A stretch of DNA of 64,000 nucleotides from CAIWAH01 sp964602595. GTDB taxonomy: Bacteria; Verrucomicrobiota; Verrucomicrobiia; Limisphaerales; UBA9464. The stretch is from assembly GCA_964602595.1 (NCBI GenBank), contig CAZRRO010000010.1:62001-126000 (forward strand), given 5' to 3'. The notes below the pieces were generated by a model, which was not told the DNA's origin, did no database searches, and saw nothing but the letters and a program-made list of their open reading frames with translations. Shown piece by piece: positions 7,697 to 16,336 of this stretch. How positions within the stretch are numbered: position 1 is the stretch's first letter; the number at the start of each line of letters is the position of its first letter. The translations under genes and the position numbers were made by a program.

Positions 7697-9736
7697 TCAG
7701 AAGTCCTTGAAGTCCTCCTCGCCGGGGAGGGGCAGGGACGTGGGGCGGGCGGCATGGCCGTTGCTCGCCGCAGGGGCCGAAGCGTTCGGACGGGTGATTT
7801 CGCCGGCCTTCACGTGGCTGGATTTGTGCGGCCGGGCAGGCGGGGCAGCGGACGGTTTGGCGCTGGACCTCGCGGCCGGTTTGGCCGGTGCGTGCACGGG
7901 GTGTGAGTGGACTTCCGGGGCGGGGGCACCCTTGGCGCCGCCGACGAGGCGTTCGAGTTCGGCGACCGTCTGGCTGACGGAGACGGCCTGGGAATTGAGT
8001 TCCTCGCTGGCGGAGGCGGCTTCCTCGGCGGTGGCGGCATTGGACTGAGTGACCTTGTCCATCTGTGAGACGGCGACGCTGACCTGCTGGATCCCCTGGG
8101 CCTGCTCATTGGAGGCCAGGGCGATTTCGGCGACGAACTGGTCCACCTCGCGGGTCTTGCCGGCGATCTGGGTGAAGGAGGCGGCGACGCGGCCGCTGAT
8201 CTGGACGCCGCGTTCGCTCTTGCTGATGGCGTCCTCGATCTTGAGGGCGGTTTCCTTGGCGGACTTGGCGCTGCGCTGGGCGAGGTTGCGGACCTCGTCG
8301 GCGACGACGGCGAAACCCATGCCGGCCTCGCCGGCGCGGGCGGCCTCGACGGCCGCGTTGAGGGCGAGGATGTTGGTCTGGAAGGCGATCTCGTCGATGT
8401 CCTTCACGATCTTGGCCACCTCCGCGCTGGAGCTGCGGATGTCGTTCATCGCCGATTCCATCTCGACCATGTCATTGGTGCCGGTGTCGGCGGCGGTCCG
8501 GGTCTGCCCGGCGAGGTCCTTGGCCTTGGCGGCGGCCTCGGCGTTCCGCTTCACCATGCTGGTAATCTCCTCCAGCGAGGCGCTGGTCTCCTCCAGGCTG
8601 GCGGCCTGTTCGCTCGCGCCTTCGGCGAGGCTTTGGCTGGAAGAGGCGATCTGGGCCGCCGCGCTCGCGGTCTGGTCGGCACCGGCGGCGAGGGTCTCGC
8701 TAATTTCACGCAGGACCTTGCCGATGCTGCGGACGATCAGGAACGCGATCACCACCCCGAGGACTACCGCGGCGGCAACACCAACGACAGTGGCCGTGGA
8801 TGCGGTCCTGAGGCTGCTGGCGGAGGAATTTGAAACGTCTGCCGCGCCTTTTTCGGCGGCTTCCTGCAAGGTGGCCGCAAAGTTCTCTACGGACTTGGCG
8901 GCTGTGCCCCGGCGAGTGCTAATGGCGTCGATTTCGGCCGCCACGGCGATCTGCGTCTGCAGCGCATCCGTATACGCTTTCAGGGCGGTGCGGCCTTCCG
9001 CGAGGTCCCGGATTCCCTCAGGTGTTTTCACCAAAGGCTGGACGGCATCCAGAATCTTGTCGGTCTGGGCGAATGATTCCACGGCCGCGGCAAGAATCTT
9101 GACGTCCCGTTGGGCCTGCGACTTGAAGTTGGCAATGCGGGTGGCGTTCAGCAGGTCGATCACCCGGTTGAATTCCCGCAGCTTCGTCTGCCGTTCGGCC
9201 AGCGCGGCCGGTTCTTTCTTGTCCGCGATCTCCTGCTTCAGCTTCGTATCCTGATCAGTGATGAGGTCGGTGAGTTCCTTTGTCGCGGAGGTCGCCGCGG
9301 CCGCCGCGTCGGCCTGAAGCTTGTCGCGGCGCTGGTCAGCCTGCTCGGTTTCCAACAGCAACGCCTCGTAGTCGGCAATTAGCTTCGGGGCGTCCTTCAC
9401 CTGTTCCTTGAGTTTGACCAGGACCGCACTCTTGTTCGCCAGCGTTTCGGCGTCTTGGACGCCCTTCTTGACGTCATCCAGCGCCTTTCTCCCCGCCGCG
9501 AGGTAAGCCTGTTCGCCGGTGAATTGATAGCTGCGGCCGTTTACCCGCACCTCGGCCATCGCCGCGCTGATCCTCGATGCGATGTCCACTTCGGGCACGT
9601 AATCCTGCGCCATGATGTTGGCGCCCTTGAGCGATTGCCACATGGCGACGATGGCGAAGGCCCCGACCGCCAACGTGATGGCGATGACGGTGCTGAACCC
9701 GAGGGTGATGCGTTTACCAATCGTGAACTGTTTCAT
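7697..9736 (-). CDS. Methyl-accepting chemotaxis protein without a clear HAMP domain
   Basis: A 679-residue transmembrane chemoreceptor. TM1 is at about 13-33, followed by a mostly helical periplasmic sensor (about 35-310), TM2 at about 313-336, and a cytoplasmic coiled coil. The signalling tip is canonical: DEIAFQTNILALNAAVEAAR, then GEAGMGFAVVADEVR (about 445-490). TM2 runs straight into the signalling helices with only a few residues where a HAMP domain would normally sit. A Pro/Ala/Lys-rich tail of about 80 residues ends in DFKDF, which fits the x-aromatic-x-x-aromatic pentapeptide used by other receptors to tether CheR. It lies 198 bases after cheW and probably belongs to the cheA-cheW set. 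Ligand unknown. Confidence 0.9.
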   Translation of the reverse strand: MKQFTIGKRITLGFSTVIAITLAVGAFAIVAMWQSLKGANIMAQDYVPEVDIASRISAAMAEVRVNGRSYQFTGEQAYLAAGRKALDDVKKGVQDAETLANKSAVLVKLKEQVKDAPKLIADYEALLLETEQADQRRDKLQADAAAAATSATKELTDLITDQDTKLKQEIADKKEPAALAERQTKLREFNRVIDLLNATRIANFKSQAQRDVKILAAAVESFAQTDKILDAVQPLVKTPEGIRDLAEGRTALKAYTDALQTQIAVAAEIDAISTRRGTAAKSVENFAATLQEAAEKGAADVSNSSASSLRTASTATVVGVAAAVVLGVVIAFLIVRSIGKVLREISETLAAGADQTASAAAQIASSSQSLAEGASEQAASLEETSASLEEITSMVKRNAEAAAKAKDLAGQTRTAADTGTNDMVEMESAMNDIRSSSAEVAKIVKDIDEIAFQTNILALNAAVEAARAGEAGMGFAVVADEVRNLAQRSAKSAKETALKIEDAISKSERGVQISGRVAASFTQIAGKTREVDQFVAEIALASNEQAQGIQQVSVAVSQMDKVTQSNAATAEEAASASEELNSQAVSVSQTVAELERLVGGAKGAPAPEVHSHPVHAPAKPAARSSAKPSAAPPARPHKSSHVKAGEITRPNASAPAASNGHAARPTSLPLPGEEDFKDF

Positions 9737-9934
9737 AACGGGAATGAGATGCGGATTTGAGCGGACAAAGGGTGAGGCGGACGGATGGACGGCTGAAAAT
9801 GGACAGGTCCGCCCCGCGGATGACGGGGACGGACCGGACTTCCGGCGTTGAAGCAGTTGGTTTCAGAGGGCTTCATACGCTCGGATGTTGATGCTTTCAC
9901 AAGGCAGCCGGTGGCTGCGATCGGTCGGCGCGGG

Positions 9935-10450
9935 CTACTGGAAGGCCTGTTGCACGCCCGTGAGGGTTTCCGCGGCGACGACCTTGTCGATGTCGAGCAG
10001 GGTCTTCACGACGTCCTTGGCCTTGGCCATGCCGAGGATGCAATCGGTGGTCAGGCCCCCACCGAAGTTGGGCGGAGCTTCGATGTCGGCGTCGGTGAGG
10101 TTGATGACCTCCTCCACGGCGTCCACGACCAAGCCCATCTGGAGGGAAAGGCCGCCGGGCAGGCTGACCTGGACCACGACGATGCAGGTGCGCTCGGTGG
10201 TGTCCGAATTGGCCAGCGAGAAACGAAGCCGGAGGTCGATCACGGGAATGATGCGGCCGCGGAGGTTGATCACGCCCTTCACGTAATCGGGCATCCGGGG
10301 CACGGCGGTGATGTCCACCAGGCGGATGATCTCCCGCGTCTTCAGCACGTCGATGCCGTAGGACGCCTTGCCTAGGGCAAAGGTCAGGAACTTGCGTTCC
10401 GGCCCACGGCCGGAGTCGCCCTTCGTATCGGAGGTGGTGCGCATAAACAT
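9935..10450 (-). CDS. cheW: CheW chemotaxis coupling protein (first set)
   Basis: A 171-residue CheW. It links receptors to CheA through an SH3-like double barrel: FLTFALGKASYGIDV opens the first barrel, GVINLRGRIIPVIDLR is the receptor-contact signature, and the second half ends with LLDIDKVV. I use the ATG at 10450; the frame is open to a GTG at 10516, but that extension would consist of a 9-base repeat of low complexity. Its neighbours are cheA upstream and an MCP downstream on the same strand. Confidence 0.88.
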   Translation of the reverse strand: MFMRTTSDTKGDSGRGPERKFLTFALGKASYGIDVLKTREIIRLVDITAVPRMPDYVKGVINLRGRIIPVIDLRLRFSLANSDTTERTCIVVVQVSLPGGLSLQMGLVVDAVEEVINLTDADIEAPPNFGGGLTTDCILGMAKAKDVVKTLLDIDKVVAAETLTGVQQAFQ

Positions 10451-10469
10451 GGAGGAATTCGTGGTGGTC

Positions 10470-10499
10470 CCGGATTTGCCGGATTCGCCGGATTTGCCG
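10470..10499. repeat. 9-bp tandem repeat between cheA and cheW
   Basis: CCGGATTTG, CCGGATTCG and CCGGATTTG follow one another, with a partial fourth unit (CCG). They fill the short gap upstream of cheW. If cheW starts at the GTG at 10516 they would encode Lys-Ser-Gly type repeats; otherwise they lie in the untranslated gap. The role is unclear and the copy number may vary between strains. Confidence 0.7.
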
Positions 10500-10566
10500 A
10501 AGTGCCCACAGGGCACGTAAGATTAGTCGGAAGAAAGTCGCCAGACTTGAGCAGTAGATTGATGAA

Positions 10567-12786
10567 TCATGCCGCCTGGGCGAGAGGTTCGGACTCAAGG
10601 CGGACGAGGGAATCCACGTCGAGGATGAGCCCGACGCGGCCGTCGCCGAGGATGGCGGCCCCAGCGAGGGAGTGGGCGTGCTTGAACGTCTCGCCCAGGC
10701 TCTTGATGACCACCTCTTGCTTGCCGAGCAGTTGGTCGACCACTAGGCAGCGGCTGCCGCCATTGGACTCGACCACGATGGCGATGGCTTTCGTGGGATC
10801 GGTTTCCGCAGTGGGGTCGCCGAAGTATTCGCCCAGCTTGAGCATGGGGATCAGGTGTCCGCGCACCATCACCATGTTGCCGCGTTCGTTGAAGGTGGAG
10901 AGCATCTGCGGGGTGGGCCGGAACGATTCGCGGACCGACAGCGTGGGCAGGATGTAGCGTCGGCCGCCGACGCTCACGATGAGGCCGTCGATGATGGCGA
11001 GCGTGAGCGGGAGGTAGATGGTGAACTTGGAGCCCTGGCCCAGCTCCGACTCGATCGCGACCCTACCCCGGAGACGCTCGATGTTCCGGCGCACGACGTC
11101 CATGCCGACACCGCGGCCGGAGATGCTGGTGATCTTCTCGGCGGTGGAGAAGCCGGGCAGGAAGATCAGGTTGTAGATGTCGCTGTCCGGGAGCTGCGCG
11201 TCCGCGGCGATGAGCCCCTGGCTGACCGCCTTGGCGAAGATGCGTTCCTTGTTCAGGCCGCCGCCGTCGTCGCGGATCTCGATGACAATATTGCCGCCCT
11301 CGTGACAGGCGCGGAGGTGGATTGTGCCGATCGCGGGTTTGCCCCGTTCCTGGCGGACCTCGGGCCGTTCGATGCCGTGGTCCACCGAATTGCGGATCAT
11401 GTGGACGAGCGGGTCGCTGATTTCCTCGACGATCGTGCGGTCCAGTTCGGTGTCCTCGCCGGCCATCAGCAGTTGCACCTGCTTGCCTTCCTTGGCGCCG
11501 AGGTCGCGGACCAAGCGGGTCATCTTCTGGAAGGTGGACCGGATCGGCACCATGCGGAGCGACATGGCGATACGCTGGAGGTCCTTCGTGAGGCGGCTGA
11601 GCTGCGCCATGTTGCGCGTCAGTTGCTGGCTTTCGATGCCCTGAAGGTTGGGGTCCTGGGCCACGAGGGATTGGGAAATCACGAGCTCGCCGACGATGTC
11701 CACCAAGGCGTCCAGCTTGCCTGTGTCCACCTTCACGGCCAGGCCGCTGCTCGCGGTCTTGGCGCCGGTTCCGCTGCCAGCGGCGGCGGGCGTCTCGGGA
11801 GAGGCCGGTGCGGGTGCGGGCGTCGAGGCCACCGGGGTGGGCACGGCGGCCGTCGGCATTGCCAAGATCGGGGCCGAAGGGGGGGCGGACGGGGCGGCAG
11901 GCGCGGCCACGGCGGTGGGAACTGCCGGTGCGGGCTCCGGGGTGTCGGTGTTTCCGTCGACAACCGCCTTGACCCGGCCGATCAGCTGGTGAATCGGAAT
12001 CAGGATCGGGGCGACGGGATTCTGCCCGGTCAGTTGTCGTTCAATCTCGGTGACGAAGCACTTGAGCGTGTCGCGCCCCGCGAGGATGACGTTGATGACG
12101 GGCGAGGTGATCTTCAGCTGCTGCTGGCGAGCCAGGTCCAGCAACGATTCCAGCTCGTGGGCTAGGTGGTTCACCGGCCGGAGATTCAGGAACCCGGAAC
12201 CGCCCTTGAACGTATGGAACGCGCGGAAGATGGAATTCAGCGTGTCGGCGTCGGCCGGGTTTTCCTCGAGGGTGAGCACGCCCAATTCGATGTTCTGGAG
12301 ATGCTCGTGGGATTCATTGATGAACTCGCGGAGCAATTCGGCGTCGCTCTCCAGATTCAGGCTGAAGGATTCCTCAACGGTCGAGGTGTCGGCGGCGGCG
12401 ATGGTTAACGACGGTTCGCCGGCAACCGGGGCGGGGGCTGCGGCCACAGTGAATGCCGTGGTGTCGGGCAACGGGCGGTCGGTGGCCAGGGCAGTGAAGG
12501 CAATTTGCATCCACTGCGACCACAGCGCGAAACTCCGGATAGTGGGCGGATCAAAGACGCCCGTGGTCTCGAACACCCGGTCCACCCAGGAGCGGGCCTG
12601 GTGGAGGCCGTCGGCCACCGGGGCGGGCAATTCGGCGCCGGCCGCCAGGCTCTCCATCTCGCCGAGCAGGCAGTTGAGCGGCAACAGGCCCGAATCGGAT
12701 CCCGGTTCGAGGTAGGCCATCTCCAGCGCGATCTTGTCGGTGAGCTGCGCGAATTGCGCGATCAGGTCAGGGGGCAGGGAGGTCAT
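10567..12786 (-). CDS. cheA: CheA histidine kinase (first set) with extra N-terminal domain
   Basis: A 739-residue CheA. An N-terminal segment of about 140 residues (mixed helical, no family recognised) precedes the HPt/P1 domain (about 145-255), whose phosphorylated His is His191 in AFHTFKGGSGF. A long Ala/Pro linker replaces P2. Then come the P3 dimerisation helices, the P4 HATPase (HMIRNSVDHGIE, GRGVGMDVVRRN) and a C-terminal P5 CheW-like domain. It should phosphorylate CheY-type regulators in response to the MCP and CheW encoded downstream. A sigma-28-like promoter lies directly upstream. Its usual partners CheY, CheB and CheR are encoded only in the second chemosensory operon. Confidence 0.92.
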   Translation of the reverse strand: MTSLPPDLIAQFAQLTDKIALEMAYLEPGSDSGLLPLNCLLGEMESLAAGAELPAPVADGLHQARSWVDRVFETTGVFDPPTIRSFALWSQWMQIAFTALATDRPLPDTTAFTVAAAPAPVAGEPSLTIAAADTSTVEESFSLNLESDAELLREFINESHEHLQNIELGVLTLEENPADADTLNSIFRAFHTFKGGSGFLNLRPVNHLAHELESLLDLARQQQLKITSPVINVILAGRDTLKCFVTEIERQLTGQNPVAPILIPIHQLIGRVKAVVDGNTDTPEPAPAVPTAVAAPAAPSAPPSAPILAMPTAAVPTPVASTPAPAPASPETPAAAGSGTGAKTASSGLAVKVDTGKLDALVDIVGELVISQSLVAQDPNLQGIESQQLTRNMAQLSRLTKDLQRIAMSLRMVPIRSTFQKMTRLVRDLGAKEGKQVQLLMAGEDTELDRTIVEEISDPLVHMIRNSVDHGIERPEVRQERGKPAIGTIHLRACHEGGNIVIEIRDDGGGLNKERIFAKAVSQGLIAADAQLPDSDIYNLIFLPGFSTAEKITSISGRGVGMDVVRRNIERLRGRVAIESELGQGSKFTIYLPLTLAIIDGLIVSVGGRRYILPTLSVRESFRPTPQMLSTFNERGNMVMVRGHLIPMLKLGEYFGDPTAETDPTKAIAIVVESNGGSRCLVVDQLLGKQEVVIKSLGETFKHAHSLAGAAILGDGRVGLILDVDSLVRLESEPLAQAA

Positions 12787-12807
12787 GGTAAATGTGCCTA
12801 CGGCAGT

Positions 12808-12834
12808 TTATCGGCGGGCCGGCGGGGCGCTTGA
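12808..12834 (-). promoter_or_regulatory. Sigma-28-type promoter of cheA
   Basis: Read on the minus strand: TCAAGCGC, 11 bases, GCCGATAA. The -10 octamer matches the FliA consensus fully and the spacing is canonical. It ends about 21 bases before the cheA ATG. Confidence 0.75.
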
Positions 12835-12870
12835 GGCGGTGACCTGGGGTTTTTGCCGGCCGCGGGCGGC

Positions 12871-15174
12871 TCAGGCCTTGGGCGCGAGCAGCTCCAGCAT
12901 CAGGTCAACGGCCTCACTCAGGTGGTAGGGCTTGTTGAGGATGCGGGCGTGCAGTTCGTCGCGGACCATCTGCCGGGTGTCGTCGTCCAGATAGCCGGAG
13001 ACGAGGACGAACTTGAGGTCGGGTTGCAGGACGGAAGCTCGGCGGATCAGCTCGATGCCGGTCATGTTCGGCATGTGGTAATCGGTTAGCACCAGGTTCG
13101 GGCGGCATTCCCCGCCGGAAAGCATTTCGAGGGCGTGTTCGCCGTCGCGGGCGAGGTGGACCTCGAAGCCGGCGCTTTTCAGGAGCCGCTGGCTGAAGGT
13201 TCGGATCGATTCCTCGTCATCCACGATCAGGATGCAGCCGCTGCCCCGGCGGGTTGGCTTCGGCGTCTCCTTGGCCGGTGCCTTGGCCGTGCCTTCGGCC
13301 GCGGGCAGGTAAATGTGGAAGGTCGTTCCCCGGCCCAACTCGCTTTCCACCTCGACGAAGCCGTGGGCCTCCGTGGCGGCGGAATGCACGATCGAAAGGC
13401 CCAGTCCCGTGCCCTTGCCGGCGCCCTTGGTCGTGAAGAACGCCTCAAAGATCTTCGGCAGGACCTCGGCGGGTATGCCGGTGCCGGTGTCCGCGACGCT
13501 GCACCGCACGAAGACGGTGCCGACCGGTTTGCCGGTGCGGGTTGACTGCTGCGGGTTGAGCCCGACCGGCGTGGTCGAGATGGTGAGCGTCCCGCCGTTG
13601 GGCATCGCGTCCTGGGCGTTGACGCACAGGTTGAGCACCATCTGGTGGGTGCGCGTCGTGTCCAACTTGACGAACAGCGGCACGGGGCAGGGATCGAACA
13701 GGATGTTGACGCGACTATGGAGCGACCGCCGGGCGAGCTGGACGGTTTCGCGCAGGAACTCGTTCAGCTCGAAGCTTTCGGCGGGTCCCCTGGGCGGCCC
13801 GCTGAAGGACAGCAACTGACGGGTGATTTCCGCGGCGCGTTTGGCCGCCGCGTCGATCTGCTGGAGCCCGTTAATCCAGACCGGAGGAAGATGGTTCTCG
13901 AGCAGCAGCAGGCCGGTATTGCCCAGCATGACCTGGATCAGGTTGTTGAAGTCATGGGCGACGCCGGCGGCCAAGGCACCGAGCGTCTCCATCTTCTGGG
14001 CCTGGTAGAGCTGAGCCTGCAATTGGTGGAACGAGGTCTGGTCAGTGACGGCGTAAATCAGGCCCTTGACCACCCCGGCGTGGGTCCAAGGCGAGATCTT
14101 CACCGCCCAATGCCGCCCGTCGGGCGTGGCGGACTGGAGCTCCCGGGACTCCTGGGTTTGCAGCACCCCAGTCAGCAGTTCCCTGAGCTCGCGGCGGCGG
14201 GCGTCATCGGGCACGTAGTCGAGCAGCGGTTTGCCGGGCAAGGGCGCCCCGCTCAGGCACAGTGAGCCGTGCTCGGGCGGCAGCTTCTGCCAGCCATCGT
14301 TGACGTCCGTCAGGCAGAAGTCCCGGTCCAGCGTGTAGATCGCGGCGTCGATCGAGTTGATGATGCTGCGGACGAAGTCATGCCGCAGCTCCAGTTCCCG
14401 CTGGAGTTGGCGCTGCGCGCTGATGTCGCGTTCGTAGCCCGCGTGGCCGAGCAGTTCGCCGCGGGGGGTGAACACCGGGGAGAACGTCACGTCCACCGGG
14501 TAGGTGCGGCCGTCCCGGCAGCGGTTGAGCAGCTCGCCGCGCCATTCGAGTCCCGAGCGCAGGTGGGCGCTGTATTCGGTGATGCGGGTGGCCTCCGTGG
14601 GGGCGCGGAGGAAGCTGAGCGGGCGGTTCAGGGCTTCCTCGATGGAATAGCCCGTGGTTGTCTGGAAGGCGCAGTTGACGAAGGTGATCTTGCCGTCGAT
14701 GTCGGTCAGGTAGATGACGTCCGGCGTGGAATCCATCGCCGTCACCAACCGCTGCACATGCGATTCCATCCGGTGGCGGCGACCGACATCCCGGATGGTG
14801 ATCAGCCAGCAGCCGTCACCAAGATTGGCCACGGTCAGTTCCGCAAGCAGGGCAGGCCGGCCCTCCCGTTCGATCGGGACGTCCGGCAGCGTCTCGCTCC
14901 CGGTGGCATGGCCATGGAAATAGGGAATGATCTGTTCGGCGACCTCGGCGCCGACGATTTCGCCCAGGAAGATTTCGGGACCGTCCGCCGCGGGATCGTG
15001 CTCGAAGAGGCGGACCGCCTTGCGGTTGAGCCGGATAATCTCCCCGCTGGCCCGGCAGACGAACTGCGCATCGTCCGAGTGGTCGAACAGGCGGGACCAC
15101 CAGCCGGCGAGAACCTCGGTCTCATGGCCGGCGTTGAGGCCGGGGGGCAGTGTTATGGCGGTGGAATTCAACAC
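12871..15174 (-). CDS. Hybrid histidine kinase: PAS repeats, HisKA, HATPase, receiver
   Basis: A 767-residue soluble sensor kinase with no membrane segment. About three PAS domains fill residues 25-380; one shows the PAS/PAC pattern ITFVNCAFQTTTGYS. The HisKA box is GVAHDFNNL (His407), the HATPase has DTGTGIP and GKGTGLGLS (about 520-630), and a C-terminal receiver (about 650-765) has its phospho-accepting Asp at 698 in LTDYHMPNM. It resembles the cytoplasmic PAS kinases that pass phosphate internally to a fused receiver. The start is the GTG at 15174. It lies 84 bases upstream of cheA, and a sigma-28-like site precedes it, so it is co-regulated with motility. Signal unknown. Confidence 0.85.
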   Translation of the reverse strand: MLNSTAITLPPGLNAGHETEVLAGWWSRLFDHSDDAQFVCRASGEIIRLNRKAVRLFEHDPAADGPEIFLGEIVGAEVAEQIIPYFHGHATGSETLPDVPIEREGRPALLAELTVANLGDGCWLITIRDVGRRHRMESHVQRLVTAMDSTPDVIYLTDIDGKITFVNCAFQTTTGYSIEEALNRPLSFLRAPTEATRITEYSAHLRSGLEWRGELLNRCRDGRTYPVDVTFSPVFTPRGELLGHAGYERDISAQRQLQRELELRHDFVRSIINSIDAAIYTLDRDFCLTDVNDGWQKLPPEHGSLCLSGAPLPGKPLLDYVPDDARRRELRELLTGVLQTQESRELQSATPDGRHWAVKISPWTHAGVVKGLIYAVTDQTSFHQLQAQLYQAQKMETLGALAAGVAHDFNNLIQVMLGNTGLLLLENHLPPVWINGLQQIDAAAKRAAEITRQLLSFSGPPRGPAESFELNEFLRETVQLARRSLHSRVNILFDPCPVPLFVKLDTTRTHQMVLNLCVNAQDAMPNGGTLTISTTPVGLNPQQSTRTGKPVGTVFVRCSVADTGTGIPAEVLPKIFEAFFTTKGAGKGTGLGLSIVHSAATEAHGFVEVESELGRGTTFHIYLPAAEGTAKAPAKETPKPTRRGSGCILIVDDEESIRTFSQRLLKSAGFEVHLARDGEHALEMLSGGECRPNLVLTDYHMPNMTGIELIRRASVLQPDLKFVLVSGYLDDDTRQMVRDELHARILNKPYHLSEAVDLMLELLAPKA

Positions 15175-15206
15175 GGATCCTGCTGGGGCTTGATGCCGCG
15201 TCTACG

Positions 15207-15233
15207 CCATCGGCGGAATCCTCCCGGGCTTGA
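15207..15233 (-). promoter_or_regulatory. Sigma-28-type promoter of PAS hybrid kinase
   Basis: Minus strand: TCAAGCCC, 11 bases, GCCGATGG, about 32 bases before the GTG start. It diverges from the sigma-28-type promoter of the first flagellin at 15294, so both strands of this gap carry one. Confidence 0.65.
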
Positions 15234-15293
15234 GGGCCGGCCGACCGGATTGTGGCGATGGTGTCCGGGCCGCTGGCGGACGACATTTTCCCC

Positions 15294-15320
15294 TCAAGTT
15301 CCCGGCGGCCGCGCCGATGA
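15294..15320 (+). promoter_or_regulatory. Sigma-28-type promoter of first flagellin gene
   Basis: TCAAGTTC (15294-15301), 11 bases, GCCGATGA (15313-15320). Consensus is TAAAGTTT-N11-GCCGATAA. The -10 ends 136 bases before the flagellin ATG, exactly as for the second flagellin gene. Confidence 0.8.
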
Positions 15321-15397
15321 ACCAGCCGTGTAGTTGGCCGCCGGTTGCCCTGAAAGCCGGTGGGGAGAACGACGAACGTCCCCTCCAACAGTTCGTC

Positions 15398-15455
15398 CGC
15401 GGCATGGACGCCGCGAGAAATAACCGCCCCGAAAGGGGCTACTCACGGATTGAGT
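15398..15455 (+). promoter_or_regulatory. Three-hairpin flagellin leader with GGA loops (CsrA-like sites)
   Basis: Hairpin A: CGCGGC (15398-15403) pairs with GCCGCG (15410-15415), loop ATGGAC. Hairpin B: GCCCC (15426-15430) pairs with GGGGC (15435-15439), loop GAAA. Hairpin C: ACTCA (15441-15445) pairs with TGAGT (15451-15455), loop CGGAT, ending one base before the ATG. GGA displayed in hairpin loops, with one hairpin over the ribosome-binding region, is the known layout of CsrA/RsmE targets. The same three hairpins precede the second flagellin gene. CsrA binding is inferred. Confidence 0.65.
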
Positions 15456-15456
15456 T

Positions 15457-16251
15457 ATGGTCATCAATACAAATACCTCCGCCCTTACCAGTTCGCGTCT
15501 GTTGTCGGACGCCAGCAACATGCTGAGCAAGTCGCTCTCGCGCCTTTCCTCGGGATCCAAGCTTGTATCCCCGGAAGACGACGCGGCCGGCCTGGCAGTG
15601 GCCACGCGCATCGACTCGCAGGTGAGCCGGATCAAGGCGGCGAAATCAAATCTGGGGAACGCGATTTCGTTCAACCAGACCCAGGACGGGTTCCTTCAAA
15701 AGGTCAGCAAGGCGATGGATCGTATGGGTGAGCTGGCAGTGCTGGCTCAGGACATCACCAAGACCGATACCGACCGGGGTCTCTATGACACCGAGTTCCA
15801 GAAACTCGCCTCGTATATCAATGACTTGGCGAGCAAGGACTTCAACGGTGTGACCCTCTTCGACGGGACCGCCCTGGACGTCACCACCGACAGCGACGGC
15901 AATGTCGTCTCCACCACCGGCGTGGACGGCACGGCGTATGACCTGACTGCTGACGACCTCACCAGTTCGGCGAATGCCGCGACCGCCCTCGGCAACATCA
16001 AGACGGCCATTGATGCCGTGGCCAGCGACCGCGCCAATGTCGGTGCCAACATCTCGGTCCTCAGTTCCTACAACGACCAGTTGTCGGTCCTCAAGGACAC
16101 GCTCCTCCAGGCGAACAGCCGGATCAAGGACGTGGACGTGGCCGAGGAAAGTTCCGCCTTCGCGAAATACAACATCCTGGTCCAGGCCGGCACGGCAATG
16201 CTGGCGCAGGCCAACCAGACGCCCCAATCGGTCCTCAAACTGATCGGCTAA
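15457..16251 (+). CDS. fliC: Flagellin (first copy), short form
   Basis: A 264-residue filament protein. It has the conserved N-terminal D0/D1 helices (VINTNTSALTSSRLL, then LSRLSSGSKLVSPEDDAAGL) and C-terminal D1/D0 helices (SRIKDVDVAEESSAF, then ILVQAGTAMLAQANQ). The middle is a short beta loop with no large D2/D3 domain, so the filament should be slim. It is exported by the flagellar type III apparatus, probably with the FliS encoded at 22300. It is closely similar to the second flagellin throughout and equal in length. It is preceded by a sigma-28-type promoter and a structured leader and followed by a strong terminator. Confidence 0.95.
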   Translation: MVINTNTSALTSSRLLSDASNMLSKSLSRLSSGSKLVSPEDDAAGLAVATRIDSQVSRIKAAKSNLGNAISFNQTQDGFLQKVSKAMDRMGELAVLAQDITKTDTDRGLYDTEFQKLASYINDLASKDFNGVTLFDGTALDVTTDSDGNVVSTTGVDGTAYDLTADDLTSSANAATALGNIKTAIDAVASDRANVGANISVLSSYNDQLSVLKDTLLQANSRIKDVDVAEESSAFAKYNILVQAGTAMLAQANQTPQSVLKLIG

Positions 16252-16272
16252 GCGAGGCGCGAGCCCTTCAAG

Positions 16273-16310
16273 GCCCGGTGGATTTCAACTCCACCGGGCT
16301 CTTTTGTTTT
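16273..16310 (+). terminator. Rho-independent terminator of first flagellin
   Basis: GCCCGGTGGA (16273-16282) pairs with TCCACCGGGC (16290-16299), followed by TCTTTTGTTTT. It lies 21 bases after the flagellin stop. Confidence 0.9.
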
Positions 16311-16336
16311 GGCGCCTGCCTTGGCCGGGGTGGGGC

